Made by a program: the position numbers and the translations under genes. This document shows, in pieces, positions 30,556 to 30,926 of a stretch of 30,926 nucleotides of DNA. The DNA is from an uncultured Bdellovibrionales bacterium (GTDB lineage Bacteria > Bdellovibrionota > Bdellovibrionia > Bdellovibrionales > JAMPXM01), in the NCBI GenBank assembly GCA_937927435.1, contig CALBDW010000077.1:1-30926 (forward strand). Direction: 5' to 3'. Numbering within the stretch: the stretch's first letter is position 1; the number at the start of each line of letters is the position of its first letter. The notes under the pieces are model-generated. The model did no database searches. It had not been told where the DNA came from and saw only the letters and a list, made by a program, of their open reading frames with translations.

Positions 30556-30926
30556 TGTGTTCCAGTCGTAAGTTGAGATTGTAAGAGGCGCCCTGACTCG
30601 CGTGGGAACGCGTCCGGGTTAGGAAGAATGGCGGGGGTTCCTCTTCAATCAAATGGTAGGGGTGCTGTTTCAGATTGATACAGTTCGCCTTGTGTCGTGG
30701 CTGGGACTTGCCAGTCATTTCACCGGGTTAACATGCTTATTCTAGAACTAAAGGTAGTGGTAACTCATCCCGATCAATAAAACCAAGTTGCAAAGTCTGT
30801 CGCCGTATATGTTCATGAGAGTGGGTAAGGGGTGTTGGCGTCGAACAGATGTTCTCATGTCTCTGAGGATCACGAGAGTGCCGACGTGAAGAGGCGTTGG
30901 TGTGGTGGTCGTGCGTTTTTTGTCGC
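30556..30926. other. Gene-free right end
   Basis: The last 371 bases carry no open frame with family features or a plausible start site on either strand, and no tRNA-like sequence. A 7-bp inverted repeat (30814-30820 with 30853-30859) is present but has a 32-base loop. A 5-bp repeat CGCGT/ACGCG lies near 30600. The stretch may be the upstream region of a gene beyond the window. Confidence 0.4.

Noticed and set aside
30506..30718. 70-residue minus-strand frame overlapping the end of the BtuF-like gene
   Set aside because: It has no ribosome binding site, no family resemblance, and overlaps the 3' end of a confident gene.
1..30926. Defence island, prophage or CRISPR array
   Set aside because: No spaced direct repeats, integrase, transposase, toxin-antitoxin pair or restriction-modification genes were found. 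The HNH relic is the only trace of a mobile or defence-like element.

Overview
The window looks like an ordinary chromosomal region of a Gram-negative, oxygen-using bacterium of moderately high GC. An outer-membrane porin, a lipoprotein with a lipobox, LytM-type peptidoglycan hydrolysis and cardiolipin synthesis point to a double membrane. The tyrosyl-radical class I ribonucleotide reductase points to growth with oxygen. Gene order and protein style are compatible with a Bdellovibrionota-like (former delta-proteobacterial) lineage, but this is an inference from general resemblance. There is no rRNA or other taxonomic marker in the window. I found no tRNA, CRISPR array, intact mobile element or prophage.

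Layout. 1-4500: nrdA-nrdB on the minus strand, closed by a strong intrinsic terminator and preceded by a long stem-loop-rich leader. 4505-6228 (+): a DUF4123 protein (type VI secretion adaptor family) without visible secretion genes, then a stand-alone HD-GYP phosphodiesterase. 6233-9704 (-): aldo/keto reductase and acetyl-CoA synthetase. 9779-10132 (-): a decayed HNH endonuclease with an in-frame stop. 10231-12894 (-): hisS and a porin-like protein. 13031-14451 (+): pdxJ overlapping a rhomboid protease gene. 14595-16771 (+): feoA-feoB. 16879-21246 (+): phoU-phoB-phoR and an aldehyde dehydrogenase. 21292-22643 (-): M23 peptidase followed by a small exported Cys-containing protein. 22843-24803 (-): a ClsB-like phospholipase D and a YbhP-like EEP hydrolase, overlapping. 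24952-26499 (+): ATP-dependent PEP carboxykinase. 26505-29671 (-): a heme-c lipoprotein, a tandem universal stress protein and a tRNase Z-like metallo-hydrolase. 29791-30555 (+): a BtuF-like metal/cobalamin receptor without a signal peptide. The last 370 bases hold no gene I can support.

How the genes fit together. Most of the window is housekeeping: dNTP supply (NrdAB), acetate activation and gluconeogenesis (Acs, PckA), iron(II) uptake (FeoAB), phosphate sensing (PhoU/PhoB/PhoR), PLP synthesis (PdxJ), translation (HisRS, tRNase Z) and envelope maintenance (ClsB-like, M23, porin). The least ordinary items are the nrdA leader RNA, the orphan DUF4123 protein, the heme-c helical/TPR-like lipoprotein, FeoB with an altered G4 motif, the plant-type short tRNase Z and the HNH relic. 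I do not see a clear multi-gene undescribed defence or signalling system. The nrdA leader is the strongest candidate for an uncharacterised element.
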